Source: Balamuthia mandrillaris (lineage: Eukaryota; Discosea; Longamoebia; Balamuthiidae). Taken from it: DNA of 64,000 nt. Under the pieces are notes generated by a model that worked only from the letters and a program-made list of their open reading frames with translations, was not told the DNA's origin and ran no database searches. The stretch spans positions 62,001 through 126,000 of the forward strand of contig JAVKOQ010000094.1 in the NCBI GenBank assembly GCA_031835245.1, written 5' to 3'. This document shows positions 21,866-33,709 of the stretch, in pieces (positions within the stretch are counted from its first letter, which is position 1; the number at the start of each line of letters is the position of its first letter). The translations under genes and the position numbers were made by a program.

Positions 21866-22949
21866 AAGAAGAAGAACAAGAAGAAGAACAAGAAGAAGAA
21901 CAAGAAGAAGAAGAAGAACAAGAAGAAGAACAAGAACAAGAACAAGAACAAGAACAAGAACAAGAACAAGAACAAGAACAAGAACAAGAACAAGAACAAG
22001 AACAAGAAGAACAAGAACAAGACGAACAAGCACAAGAACAAGAAGGAGAAGGAGAAGGAGGAGAAGGAGAAGGAGAAGGAGAAGGAGAAGGAGAAGGAGA
22101 AGGAGAAGGAGAAGGAGAAGGAGAAGGAGAAGGAGAAGGAGAAGGAGAAGGAGAAGGAGAAGGAGAAGGAGAAGGAGAAGGAGAAGGAGAAGGAGAAGGA
22201 GAAGGAGAAGGAGAAGGAGAAGAAGAAGAAGAAGAAAAAACAAGAAGAAGAAGAAGAACAAGAAGAAGAACAAGAAGAAGAACAAGAGGAACAAGAAGAA
22301 GAAGAACAAGAAGCAGAACAAGATGAACAAGAGGAAGAACAAGAACAAGAAGAACTAGAAGAACAAGAAGAACTAGAAGAGGAACAAGGAGGATGAAAAG
22401 AAGAAGGAGGCGAACAAGAAGACTGAAAAAAAAAATAAGAATAGGAGACAGGATCGAAAGAAAGAAATACAAGTCAAACACACGAACCCGAAGAATGGTG
22501 GCGTCGGCAAAGAAGGTGATGGCCATGCTCGGATAGAGCGCACGAATGCTCTTGGCCGACATCAACGCCTCGTCCGCCATTCTCGTCTCCCGCGTCATCA
22601 CATAAATAACACCCATGGTCTCCTCCTGCTCCTGCTCCTTTCTTCTCTCTTCTTCCTCTCCTTCTGTTCGTTGAATACATGGAAGAGGTACCGGTGGGGG
22701 TGGGCATGGCCCAGAGGTTGGTTCTTGTAGTTGTTGTTGCTGCTGCTCCTCTTCATGCCGTTGGTTCAACGGCTGAGGAGGAGGAGAAGGAGAAGGAGAG
22801 GAAGGTACGTAGATGAAGCGAGCGGCGGGCACGTCACTGCAGGTGGGAGGTCGATACAACAAGGGAACGAGCCAAAACAAGACCACAAGGTTGAGGGCCA
22901 AGACGCCCAAGTACTGGTAGCACCCTATTCGACTCCGCACGACCATCAT
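21019..22949 (-). CDS. Type II membrane nucleotide-sugar glycosyltransferase
   Basis: Four exons, 22949-22488, 21791-21655, 21584-21285 and 21196-21019, give 358 aa. A short basic N-terminus and one membrane span (about residues 10-33, YLGVLALNLVVLFWLVPLLY) mark a Golgi type II enzyme. A Pro/Gln/Glu stem follows. The catalytic part has IYVMTRETRMADEALMSAKS, TLFMDVDTYFCGG with a DxD metal site, LELNSGVVLLRRS and YILPESWNCR then CHVVHAHG. This order matches the nucleotide-diphospho-sugar transferase superfamily (GT8/GT77-like). Donor and acceptor sugars cannot be told. Intron 1 (21792-22487) is a very long purine repeat on the plus strand. The family is good; the subfamily is open. Confidence 0.78.
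21835..22400 (-). repeat. GAA/CAA/GAGAAG repeat, about 565 bp, intronic
   Basis: Almost unbroken triplet and hexamer repeats: GAA and CAAGAA units, then about 25 near-perfect GAGAAG units (22040-22220), then GAA/CAA again. It is all inside intron 1 of the glycosyltransferase and polypyrimidine on the sense strand. Such mirror-type purine tracts can form triplex DNA. Confidence 0.92.
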
Positions 22950-23554
22950 GGCAGGTCATCTAATCCAATCTTTTTTTTTTTAATAACTTTTATTTCGATA
23001 AATTATTATTTTTCGGAGTTTTATTTGTAGACATAATTGATTGATCGATATTAGATGTCGACATATGATAAATTTTGGGATCTTTGGATCGATCAATAGT
23101 AGATGATGATGATATTATCATATTTTGATAATTATCGCAAAAATATTAATACATGTCGACATCTATCAATCAATTTCAATAGGCAATTTTTGTTACGATA
23201 ATTATCCTAGCGAACGAACAAATAATCGTAAAAAGTCACGTTCCCTTTCGACGAATTTCGAGAGCACAAAAGCGGGAAAAGACAAAGGAGAAAGGAAAGA
23301 AAGGAATAGGAGAGCGAAAGAGAGAAAGAGAAGAAACCCCAAGTGTCTCTTTCTTCTCGGGTTTGCCCTCTTTTTTTTTTTCTTTTTTCTTTTTTCTTAA
23401 GCAGCTCACAACACTCAGAACAAAACAACTCTGTGGTTTTGTGGTTTTATTTATTTTTTTTTGGTTTCCCAAATCCAACTTACTCCCGTTCTTTTTCATC
23501 AAACTTGATCTGTATTTATTTTCGTTTAAAAAATATTTATTTATTCTCTTCTCG
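22950..23554. promoter_or_regulatory. Divergent AT-rich spacer with a large inverted repeat
   Basis: Lies between the glycosyltransferase (minus) and MFS (plus) starts. Arms at 23036-23064 and 23153-23174 are inverted copies (ATTGATTGAT...AGATGTCGACAT), each ending in a GTCGAC palindrome. Between them are ATGATGATGATATTATCAT and GATAATTATC palindromes. It could be a regulatory array or a small MITE-like remnant. Confidence 0.5.
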
Positions 23555-25874
<2,320 letters not shown>

Positions 25875-25971
25875 ATAATACCAGAAAGAAACAACAAGCA
25901 ACAAAGAGAGAGAGAGAGAGAGAGAGAGAGGGAAGAGAAGAGAGCGAATAGGTTAAAGTGGTGTTGTTTGT
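25875..25971. repeat. Convergent 3' spacer with (GA)n
   Basis: A 97-bp gap between the MFS and dUTPase stop codons, mostly a (GA)n tract at 25905-25932. Confidence 0.8.
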
Positions 25972-26850
25972 TTAGTTGGAAGATGGCTTGTTGGTAGAAC
26001 CAAAGCCACCGGCCCCTCGGACGGTGGCTTCGATGTCGTCCACTTCCACCACGGTTGGCAGAGAGATTTTCTCGATGATGAGTTGGGCGATGCGTTCTCC
26101 TGCTTTGACTGTAGGCGTGTTTTCAATGAAAGGTAAGGAATGGAAGAAAGAAACAGAGAGAAGAGAGAGGACGAGAGAAGCACAACAAAGAGAAGAGAAA
26201 GATCGAAAGAAATAGGAAGAAGGGAGGGAGTGAGCGAGAGAGTGAGTGAGAAAAGACGAGAAGAGAACAAACCCTCAAAGTAAGTCTCTGCGTGGTTGTA
26301 GAGTACTACTTTAAGTTCGCCGCGGTAGTCACAGTCGATGACGCCTGCGCCCACGTCGATGAAGTTTTTCCACGCCAACGAAGAACGAGGAGCTGTGCAG
26401 CGGGCAACAACACCGAAAAAAATAAATAAAGAATAACAGGAGGAGAAAGGATAGAGCGAGCAAAAGGAGAGCGTGAGAACAGGAGGGAAGGCGAGGTGAA
26501 CGAGAGGTGAGAGATGAGGAAACATACCAACACGGCCGTAGTGATTTTCTGGGATAGCAACGATGAGCTGGGTGCTGACAAGAGCCTTGCCTCTGGCCGG
26601 AATCACGCAATCCTCAGCGCTATTTATTTAAATCAAAGCCACGAAGCCAACAATGGAATTATTTTTTTGAGTGTGCATCTTAAGATTTTATTTTATTTTT
26701 AATTTTATTTTTTTTTTTGGGAGGATCAGGATTACGGTACCTGCACAAGTCATAGCCAGCAGCCCCCGCGGTGGCACGCAACGGCAGGTGAGCGCGTTCC
26801 GACAACCGCTTCACCCGCAACACATTGGAGGCCTCCATGCTTTGTTCCAT
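25972..26850 (-). CDS. DUT: dUTP diphosphatase, trimeric
   Basis: Four exons, 26850-26741, 26619-26528, 26392-26273 and 26108-25972, give 152 aa. It hydrolyses dUTP to dUMP and keeps uracil out of DNA. All five motifs can be read: motif 1 AGAAGYDL, motif 2 APRSSLAWK (usually PRSGLA), motif 3 [15 protein letters not shown], motif 4 ERIAQLI and motif 5 [10 protein letters not shown] at the flexible tail. In motif 3 a Cys stands where most family members have Glu or another residue after VID; the catalytic Asp is present. The length is typical of the trimeric family. No targeting peptide is seen. Confidence 0.92.
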
Positions 26851-27094
26851 TTCTTTTTTTTTTTTCTATTTTCGCTCTACACTGGTTGCCTTTGCGTTCA
26901 AACTTTGTTTTGCGCAAACCGAGAAAATGGCGGGAAAATTCTTGGCGGGAACGATTCGTATCGACATTTTCCCAAAGTTGGAAACAAAAATCGAATATGG
27001 ACCCGTTATTTTCGATAATTTACAATTTTTATTAATCTTCCATACATTTGAAGAAAGAGAAAGAAACAACAATAACAACGGCGGTGGCTCTCTC

Positions 27095-27718
27095 TTAGGG
27101 TTGCTTTGTCATCGGAAGGAAAGTGGCCATTACCTCCACGGCAAAGTCGAACGTGTCATCGTCCTCCCATATGTTCTGGCACTCGATCTCATCCTCGTGT
27201 CCCCTCTCCACCAGCCGTCCCTCCGTTCGTCTCCTCTCCCTCTTCCCCTTGCGCCAGGCGCCCACCCACTTGTCCTCGTTGGGGTAGATGTAGACCCCAA
27301 CGCCGTCCTCCATGCCCTTGCGCCACTCCCCACAGTAGCAAGAGCCGTCGCTCCATTCCATGGCTCCCCTGCCGTGCATCCGGTCGTTCCTCCATTCACC
27401 CTCATACCGCTCTTTCCTGGGCTTTACCCTCCAACTCTCCTCGGCCTCCAACCAGGTCATCACCCCGTGGCCATGCCTCTTGTTGCGTCGCCACTGGCCC
27501 TCGTACTCGTCGCCGTTCTTCCAGAGCATGCGGCCTTGGCCGTGCAGAACGAAGACTCCACGTTGGAGCTCCTTGTATTGGCCGGTGTAGGAGAGGTAAG
27601 GGCAGGAGGGGTCGTTGGCATCGAAACGAATGGTCACCGTGTTGGTGTTGCCATCGCTCTGATTCGTTTTGAAGGATGCTCTCTTCAACATCAGAGTATG
27701 TCCTTGTGTGTTCCCCAT
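27095..27718 (-). CDS. MORN-repeat protein
   Basis: A single exon of 207 aa. Four or five MORN units are visible: GQYKELQRGVFVLHGQGRML, GDEYEGQWRRNKRHGHGVMT, RYEGEWRNDRMHGRGAMEWS, CYCGEWRKGMEDGVGVYIYP and DKWVGAWRKGKRERRR. MORN repeats make an extended beta surface that binds membranes or proteins, often in cytoskeletal or membrane-contact scaffolds. The N-terminal MGNTQG has a Gly at position 2 and could be myristoylated, though this is only inferred. The tail is acidic. The partner is unknown. Confidence 0.82.
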   Translation of the reverse strand: MGNTQGHTLMLKRASFKTNQSDGNTNTVTIRFDANDPSCPYLSYTGQYKELQRGVFVLHGQGRMLWKNGDEYEGQWRRNKRHGHGVMTWLEAEESWRVKPRKERYEGEWRNDRMHGRGAMEWSDGSCYCGEWRKGMEDGVGVYIYPNEDKWVGAWRKGKRERRRTEGRLVERGHEDEIECQNIWEDDDTFDFAVEVMATFLPMTKQP

Positions 27719-28082
27719 CTTTTTTTTAAATTCTGCTCTTGCTTGAAAGCTTGTTTTTTTTTTAAAGGTTGAAAGTTTGCTGGAACTTGCAAGTCAACCA
27801 GAAGTGATGGAGCATCCCCCCGCTTTTGAGTCTTTAGCATTTGAACCATGGCGACTCTATGTCCATCAACCGAACTTGGGAGAAACGTGAAAGAGAGATT
27901 GACGAACGTCCGTCCAAAGAGCCCGAGCCCAAATAAGGAAAATATTTTATCAAAATTTCCCGCCTCTGCTCTTTTTGTTCACAGTTTGTTCACGCCACCT
28001 ATCCATCTTACCATGTCGACGCGGAATATTTTTTGATTTATTTTTTTCCTTTAAAGAAAGGAGAGAGCAGAAGCTCTGGGCT
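27719..28082. other. Spacer upstream of MORN gene
   Basis: 364 bp with a T-rich run, a GTCGAC at 28015 and no coding signal. It should hold the MORN promoter and the 3' region of the small gene that follows. Confidence 0.5.
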
Positions 28083-28842
28083 TCAAGAACGAAGCTTTCG
28101 CATCCACCCCGTGCCAGTACTCACTTCATGGGTCCGAGTTACCATCATTCGTTCTTCCTCCTCTGCAAGCTTCTCTTCTTCTCGCCTCCTTTCCGTTTGA
28201 TTCTCTTTGTCTTTATGCGATCCTTCCTCCTCTGCCTCTTCTCTAAACTTGGCACCATAGAGAGCAAAAGAACCAGTGCACAAGCACAGATCCACATTCT
28301 CTTTCACGTTGTCTGCTGACAGACCATATTTGCCAGAGCGAAGGACCTCTTCTTTGGCTGCTTCGTCCGTTTTCAGTCGATCTGTTGTGAAGGAGATGTG
28401 TGGCGAGGAGAGGGTGGCGTAGTCGCCGCCTTTCTTGCTGACCACATCCACAAATACTTTTCCGGTCTTGAATGTTCATTCATATCGTTAGAGAAAGAGC
28501 GCAGAAGGACAAAAAAAAAGGAGTGAGGAAAGAGAAAAGGAGGAACAAGAGAATGGAAGAAGGAGAACAAGAAGCAGAAGGAGGAGGAGGAGGAGAACAA
28601 GACGAAGACCAGCATCAAGACGAGAGAACGAGAAGGAAGAGGAGAACAGAAGAAGAAAGAAGAAGAAGCACAAGAGGGAGGAAGAAGAACAAGCAGCAGA
28701 AGCATAAGGAGGAGAACAAGACGAAGACCAGCACCAAGGCGATAGAACGAGAACATAGTTAAGTTTACAAAACCTGGAACTGCAGGAGGCGCAAGGAATA
28801 CCAAACGGGTTTGTCATCCCCAAGACAGCAGCAACAGTTCAT
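28083..28842 (-). CDS. Unknown 150-aa protein, MNCCCC start
   Basis: Two exons, 28842-28774 and 28466-28083, join in phase 0. I do not recognise the family. The N-terminus MNCCCCLGDD has four adjacent Cys that could be palmitoylated. A conserved-looking core follows (VWYSLRLLQFQTGKVFVDVV, GDYATLSSPHISFTTDRLKT, SGKYGLSADNVKENVDLCLC), and the end is highly charged (EEAEEEGSHKDKENQTERRR). Membrane tethering through the Cys cluster is an inference. The start lies only 38 bp after the stop of the next minus-strand gene. The intron is purine-rich on the plus strand. Confidence 0.6.
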
Positions 28843-28880
28843 CTCTTCGCTTGCGGGCGGCAAAGTTTCTGAATTATTCG

Positions 28881-29231
28881 TCACCGTAAGTAGTCATGAA
28901 CCATACAGTGGCAAAAAGTAGTGGAGCGACAGCAAGTACCCGTGGCCATCACGCCGTAGCACTGCCGGTTGGTCAGGTCTATGAAATGGCCTTGAATGCA
29001 GCTCTGCTCACCCACGTAGACAAAGCACAGCTGCGCCACCCCTTGGATGGACAAACGTTTCTTCCCGTTTTCGTTTTCGTTTTCGGTTGCAGGCAGCTCA
29101 AACACAGCTTCCTCCTCCTCCTCCTCTGCTTCTTCGCGGCCTTCTGGGTTCCTCGTGGTTGGTTGTGGTCGTGCTGGAACAGGATGCCCACCACCGCAGT
29201 GATGGTCATTGCACGAGCAGAAAGAAGCCAT
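28881..29231 (-). CDS. Unknown 116-aa Cys-rich protein
   Basis: A single exon. The N-terminus is Cys/His-rich (MASFCSCNDHHCGGGHP), the middle is acidic, and the C-terminal half has regularly placed Cys (GVAQLCFVYVGEQSCIQGHF, RQCYGVMATGTCCRSTTFCH). No known fold was recognised. The Cys/His spacing could bind metal or form disulphides, but there is no signal peptide. It is followed after 38 bp by the MNCCCC gene on the same strand. It is divergent from lipoyl synthase, with a shared 200-bp promoter that contains TGACGTC near 29366. Confidence 0.55.
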   Translation of the reverse strand: MASFCSCNDHHCGGGHPVPARPQPTTRNPEGREEAEEEEEEAVFELPATENENENGKKRLSIQGVAQLCFVYVGEQSCIQGHFIDLTNRQCYGVMATGTCCRSTTFCHCMVHDYLR

Positions 29232-29430
29232 CTCCTTTCTTCTTTGTTTTATCCTTTTTATTTCTAGGAAAATTTTTGAATGGAAACTACGAATTTTTGA
29301 CGACAACAGGCGTGGGCTGTTTTTGTGCTCAGATGCTTCACCTATAATAAAATTGCTGCTCAATAACTGCACGAAATGACGTCCATTTCTAAGAAAAAAA
29401 AAAAAGGGTAGCAGAAGAAGCACAACAAGG

Positions 29431-30588
29431 ATGAGACTCAAGTGCGCACGTTTGCCTGCAGCGGCCCCTCCTTGCCCCTCCCTTTCTCATGCACGAAGGG
29501 CTGCTGGCTGTTATCCAACGCCCTCCTTTTCTCTCTGCTCCCGCCGATCACCGGTCTCGGGCTCTGCTTTCCGCTTCGCTTACTCCACCTCCGCTGCGCC
29601 CACCTCCGCAACAGATGCAACGACAAATGTCAGCCAGGCAGAGGAAAACTCTGACACCGCTGCTGCCGCTTCTTCTTCTTCTTCTTCATCATCCATCTTT
29701 GCCACCTCCCAACGAGCGACCAGACAGTCAAGGCTTGATACCCTGAAGAACGCGCTGGACAACGGCGCTGCTGAGCTAGAACTCGATTTCTTCCTCCGAT
29801 CGTCAGAAGGCGAGGAGCAAGAAGGAACAGAAGCCGAACATCTCTCTTCTTCCTCTTTTTCCACCACTTCCTCCGCTGCCGCGAACAAACCTTCCAACCC
29901 CAATAAAGCCGCTCAACGAGAACGCTCCGACTACGAGCTCGAGGCCATCAAGAAGGCAGCCCGCTCCCTGCGCAAGAACCGCGAGCGCCTGCCGGCCTGG
30001 ATCAAGGCCCCCGCCCCCACCGGCGAGAAGTACCACGAGCTCCGCCGCTCCCTCGAGGGCCTTAACCTCAACACCGTCTGCCAGGAGGCACGATGCCCCA
30101 ACATTGGGGAGTGCTGGAGCGGCGGCACGGCCACCATCATGCTGCTGGGGGACACCTGCACCAGGGGCTGTCGCTTCTGCGCGGTGAAGACCTCGCGGAC
30201 GCCTCCCCCGCCGGACCCCAAGGAGCCGGCGCACGTGGCGGAGGCTATCGCGAAGTGGGGGCTGAAGTACGTGGTGCTGACCAGCGTGGACAGGGACGAC
30301 CTGGCGGACGGCGGTTCCCGCCATTTCGCCGACACCGTCCGCAACCTCAAGCGACGCCAGCCGGGCCTCCTGGTGGAGTGTTTGGTGCCGGACTTTGCAG
30401 GGGACATGGAGGCCGTCAAGGAGGTGGCCACCAGCGGCCTGGACGTGTTTGCCCACAACGTGGAGACGGTGGAGGGCCTGCAGGAGTGGGTGAGGGATAG
30501 GAGGGCCAACTACAGGCAGTCGTTGGATGTCTTGCAGGCGGCCAAGAAGTTCCAACCGGAGGTCGTCACGAAATCTTCTATCATGCTG

Positions 30589-30619
<31 letters not shown>

Positions 30620-31025
30620 TCATGCGTGGTTAATCAACGAGTCGTGTTGCAAATAGGGGCTTGGTGAGAAGGATGACGAAGTGAGACAGGCCATGCGGGA
30701 CTTGAGGGACGTTGGTGTGGAGATCCTCACCTTTGGGCAGTACCTCCGTCCGAGCAAGAGACACATCGAGGTGGCCGCTTACATCACGCCCGAGCAATTT
30801 GCCCAATGGAAGAAAGTGGGCGAAGAGGGGATGGGCTTTGGTACGTTGATTCTCTATTCCCTATCTTCCTTCTCTTTTCCTCTAGGATGCTTTTGCTGAC
30901 CGAACCTCCTCTCCACAGCTTACGTTGCAAGCGGTGCAATGGTTCGGTCTTCCTATCGCGCTGCCGAGTTCTTTACCGAAAGCCTCGTTCAGCAACGCAA
31001 AAACGCCGCCGGCAGCAGCAGCTAA
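29431..31025 (+). CDS. LIAS: Lipoyl synthase (radical SAM)
   Basis: Three exons, 29431-30588, 30657-30840 and 30919-31025, give 482 aa. It inserts two sulphurs into octanoyl-lipoyl domains. A mitochondrial leader and a Ser-rich stretch come first. The conserved core starts at about residue 165 ([20 protein letters not shown]). The auxiliary cluster Cys are C217, C222 and C228 ([12 protein letters not shown]) and the radical SAM Cys are C243, C247 and C250 (CTRGCRFC). [37 protein letters not shown] and the C-terminal RSSYRAAEF with the cluster-ligating Ser are present. It is longer than human LIAS (372 aa) because of the N-terminal extension. GC content rises sharply in the core exon. Confidence 0.93.
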
Positions 31026-31057
31026 TCTGGAATGGCCAACTGCACTATCCCCTCACT

Positions 31058-31115
<58 letters not shown>

Positions 31116-31567
31116 CTCTCTCGTGTAAATAAATCATAGTGCGACTAAAAAAATTGATCACGTTTGTCAATATTTGCAAATAAATTACAACCTTTCGTTT
31201 TTATTGATCATGTTTGTCAATATTTGCAAATAAATTAGCGCCTAAACAACAACAATTTTCGTCCCTCATTTTGTGTCGACAGTGGCTACTTGTCGCGCGT
31301 ACTGGTTCCACTACGCAATTGAAAGACAGAAAAAAAAAACAAAAAGAAAGTGGTGGAAGAGGGCAAAGAAGCATCATCCACTCGCTGTGCTCCCCCAAAA
31401 AGTAGAAAAAAAAAAGCAACATAAACCAGCAGTAGTTTGGAGGTTAACAAAACTTTGGGGAGGGGGTTAGCGGTGGGTTTTCTGTTCCCTTCCTTCCTTC
31501 CTTCCTTTTTCTCACGGTAAAGAAATAACAACAGAAGGAGGACGTCAAACCATCAACACGGAGGGAG
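31026..31567. promoter_or_regulatory. Spacer with (CT)n and a duplicated octamer-like element
   Basis: After lipoyl synthase there is a (CT)n tract (31060-31110). Two direct copies of a 35-bp unit follow at 31153-31187 and 31203-31237, each with TGTCAATATTTGCAAATAAA, which contains the palindrome ATTTGCAAAT. A GTCGAC lies at 31276. This region should include the promoter of the ZIP-like gene. Confidence 0.5.
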
Positions 31568-33709
31568 ATGGGCGCCAAAGTGGTAGCCATTGCCGTTGCA
31601 TGGGGCTTAGCCAGTGCTGTGTCCCTCCCACTGGGAGCCTTTTTGGGCATGTACTTTCACCCAAGGAAGGTGGTCATCTCCACGCTCATGTCTTTTGGTG
31701 GAGGGGCGCTTCTGTTCGCCTTGGCTGTGGAGCTCTTTGCAGAGTCTCTCATCCATCCCAAGCACATGGACAAAGAGGAGGTGGACAAACACTGGTTCGT
31801 GCCTGTCTGTCTCATCCTTGGCGCCATCGTGGGTGGCATCTGTTTCTCCGTGCTGAACCACATGTTGGACAAGTGGGGAGCCTTTCTTCGCAGGCTCTCC
31901 AGCACGCAGCGCCGTCTTCGTTATCCCTTCATGCTGAGAGTGGTCAGCCAGCTGAAGCGCGTGGAAGGCTTCCGTAACGCCTCGTTCTTGGAGCTGCTGC
32001 ACTTGACGGAGCACATGAAGGAACGCACCTTTGCAGCAGGAGAGATCATCTTCAAAGACTCGCAAATGGAGGACGTGCCCATCTTCTTGGTTGTGAAAGG
32101 AGTAGTGGAAGTAAGGAACGGACAGGCGATGGGAGTGGACCAACTAAAGACAACAACGGATGCGGAGAATGAGGAAAGCGAGGAGCATCACACCAGGAGC
32201 GAAGAAGGAGAAGAAAGAAAGAGAAAGGAGAACCTTGTGGAACTGGTGGGGGCTGGTGGCATGTTTGGTAACATCGAATGCATTACAGGCAAATTTGTAC
32301 GTTCCTCGGCTACAGCGGTGGACAAGACTACAGTTATGATGCTGGATGTATTCCACGCGTTACGAGTTCTTCGTAGAGTCCAGGCACGGTATGGAACTGT
32401 TGATGGAAGGGAATTGCATGAAGACCGTCACGTAGGAGGAGAGGGTGTCACGCACGCAGCACTCAGGCCAACGGACAACGATAACTATCTTAAAGAGGAA
32501 GAATTCAGAGAGTACTATGGGGACGATAGAGAAGCATTGACAGATGACGACAGAACGGATGACTCTTCTGCTCTTGACTTTTCTGTTGCTTCCTCTTCGC
32601 CTTCCTCCTCTGAGGATGAGAATGGCTCCGCTGCAAAAAGAGGGAAGAACATATCAAGAAGAAACAAACAGAACAGGAAAGGGATACGTGAAAAAAGAAG
32701 AAAGCTCGGAAAAGCCTTGAAGTCATCTCTCGTCATCCTACCGGACAGTCGTCACGACTATTCCGGCGAAGACGTTAATTCTGAGTTGGAGTTGAGAGAA
32801 CTTCCCTCTTCATTGCAATCCCTTTCAGATAAACAGAAAACAAGGAAAGATGAGGAGGTGGAAGACGAAGGAGAAAAACAATTTTCCAACGAGGATGAGA
32901 CATCAGACGAAGAATGTGAAGAAAGCGAAGACGAAGTAGAAGGAGAAGAAGGACAAAATGAAATAAACAACACAACGAGACTTTCGCCAGTCGGTTCGCA
33001 AGAGGACTTTTTCCCTTTAGGCACTGCTGTGGACCGCACCAGCACCGACCTTCTACGCCAATCTTCGGAGCTCCCTCGAGAAATTAGAAGAAAACACAAG
33101 AAAAAAAGGCTCGCTCCTCCTCACCGCCTTTTCCGAAAATCTCAGCCAAATGCCCCTGACCTTTCTGCTGTCTCCACCGCTGCCTCTGCTCCTCAGCACG
33201 ATGAGGAGGCCCAACTAGAGGGCCACCACGACTCTGACGCTCATGCCGACACCCCGCACAACTCCGTGTTGGGCATATGGTTGGGCATCACCATCGACAG
33301 CATCCCTGAGTCGCTGATCATTGGCACCATGGCTGTGAGCAACTCCATCAGCTGGGCCTTCATCGTGGGCGTCTTTCTCTCCAACCTGCCCGAGGCCATG
33401 GCCTGCGCCCCCGGCATGCGCCTCCAGGGCCTCAGCCGGTGGAAGGTCATGCTGCTCTGGGGCAGCATCTTCATCACCACTGGCATCGGGGCGGGCATCG
33501 GCGCCCTGCTCTTCACCAGCGAGCCGGTGGGGTGGGAGCTGGCCGTGGTGGTGTTCATCGAGGGCCTGGCGGGGGGTGCCATGCTCACCATGATCGCCCA
33601 GACCATGCTGCCCGAGGCCTTTGCCCATGCCAACACGGTGGTGGGCCTGGCCACCTTGTTCGGCTTCCTGGCCGCCACCGCCGTCAAGGTCATGGGAGAT
33701 CGGTTGTAA
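31568..33709 (+). CDS. ZIP-like transporter with inserted cNMP-binding-like domain
   Basis: A single exon of 713 aa. Three N-terminal membrane spans (about 3-30, 36-58, 78-100) carry ZIP-type sequence (LPLGAFLGMYFHPRK, LMSFGGGALLFALAVELFAE). Residues about 120-270 resemble a cyclic-nucleotide-binding beta-roll: FLELLHLTEHMKERTFAAGE, PIFLVVKGVVEV, GMFGNIECITGKFVRSSATA. A long acidic/Ser linker (about 290-545) follows, then about five spans with GITIDSIPESLIIG and GVFLSNLPEAMACA. These match ZIP TM4 and TM5 metal motifs (HSIPEG, HNIPEG) but Asp and Ser replace the usual His. It may be a ligand-gated divalent-metal transporter or a sensor. No intron interrupts 2.1 kb. Topology is good; substrate is unknown. 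Confidence 0.78.
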   Translation: MGAKVVAIAVAWGLASAVSLPLGAFLGMYFHPRKVVISTLMSFGGGALLFALAVELFAESLIHPKHMDKEEVDKHWFVPVCLILGAIVGGICFSVLNHMLDKWGAFLRRLSSTQRRLRYPFMLRVVSQLKRVEGFRNASFLELLHLTEHMKERTFAAGEIIFKDSQMEDVPIFLVVKGVVEVRNGQAMGVDQLKTTTDAENEESEEHHTRSEEGEERKRKENLVELVGAGGMFGNIECITGKFVRSSATAVDKTTVMMLDVFHALRVLRRVQARYGTVDGRELHEDRHVGGEGVTHAALRPTDNDNYLKEEEFREYYGDDREALTDDDRTDDSSALDFSVASSSPSSSEDENGSAAKRGKNISRRNKQNRKGIREKRRKLGKALKSSLVILPDSRHDYSGEDVNSELELRELPSSLQSLSDKQKTRKDEEVEDEGEKQFSNEDETSDEECEESEDEVEGEEGQNEINNTTRLSPVGSQEDFFPLGTAVDRTSTDLLRQSSELPREIRRKHKKKRLAPPHRLFRKSQPNAPDLSAVSTAASAPQHDEEAQLEGHHDSDAHADTPHNSVLGIWLGITIDSIPESLIIGTMAVSNSISWAFIVGVFLSNLPEAMACAPGMRLQGLSRWKVMLLWGSIFITTGIGAGIGALLFTSEPVGWELAVVVFIEGLAGGAMLTMIAQTMLPEAFAHANTVVGLATLFGFLAATAVKVMGDRL

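Noticed and set aside
21795-22487. Long open frames through the GAA/GAGAAG repeat on both strands
   Set aside because: Low-complexity triplet repeats leave all frames open; the glycosyltransferase homology resumes only after the repeat, so it is intron.
26825-27772. Plus-strand frame of about 315 codons opposite the MORN gene
   Set aside because: It is the antisense shadow of regular MORN codons; its Leu/Pro-rich product has no family.
29803-30555. Minus-strand frame inside lipoyl synthase
   Set aside because: Antisense shadow in a GC-rich conserved exon.
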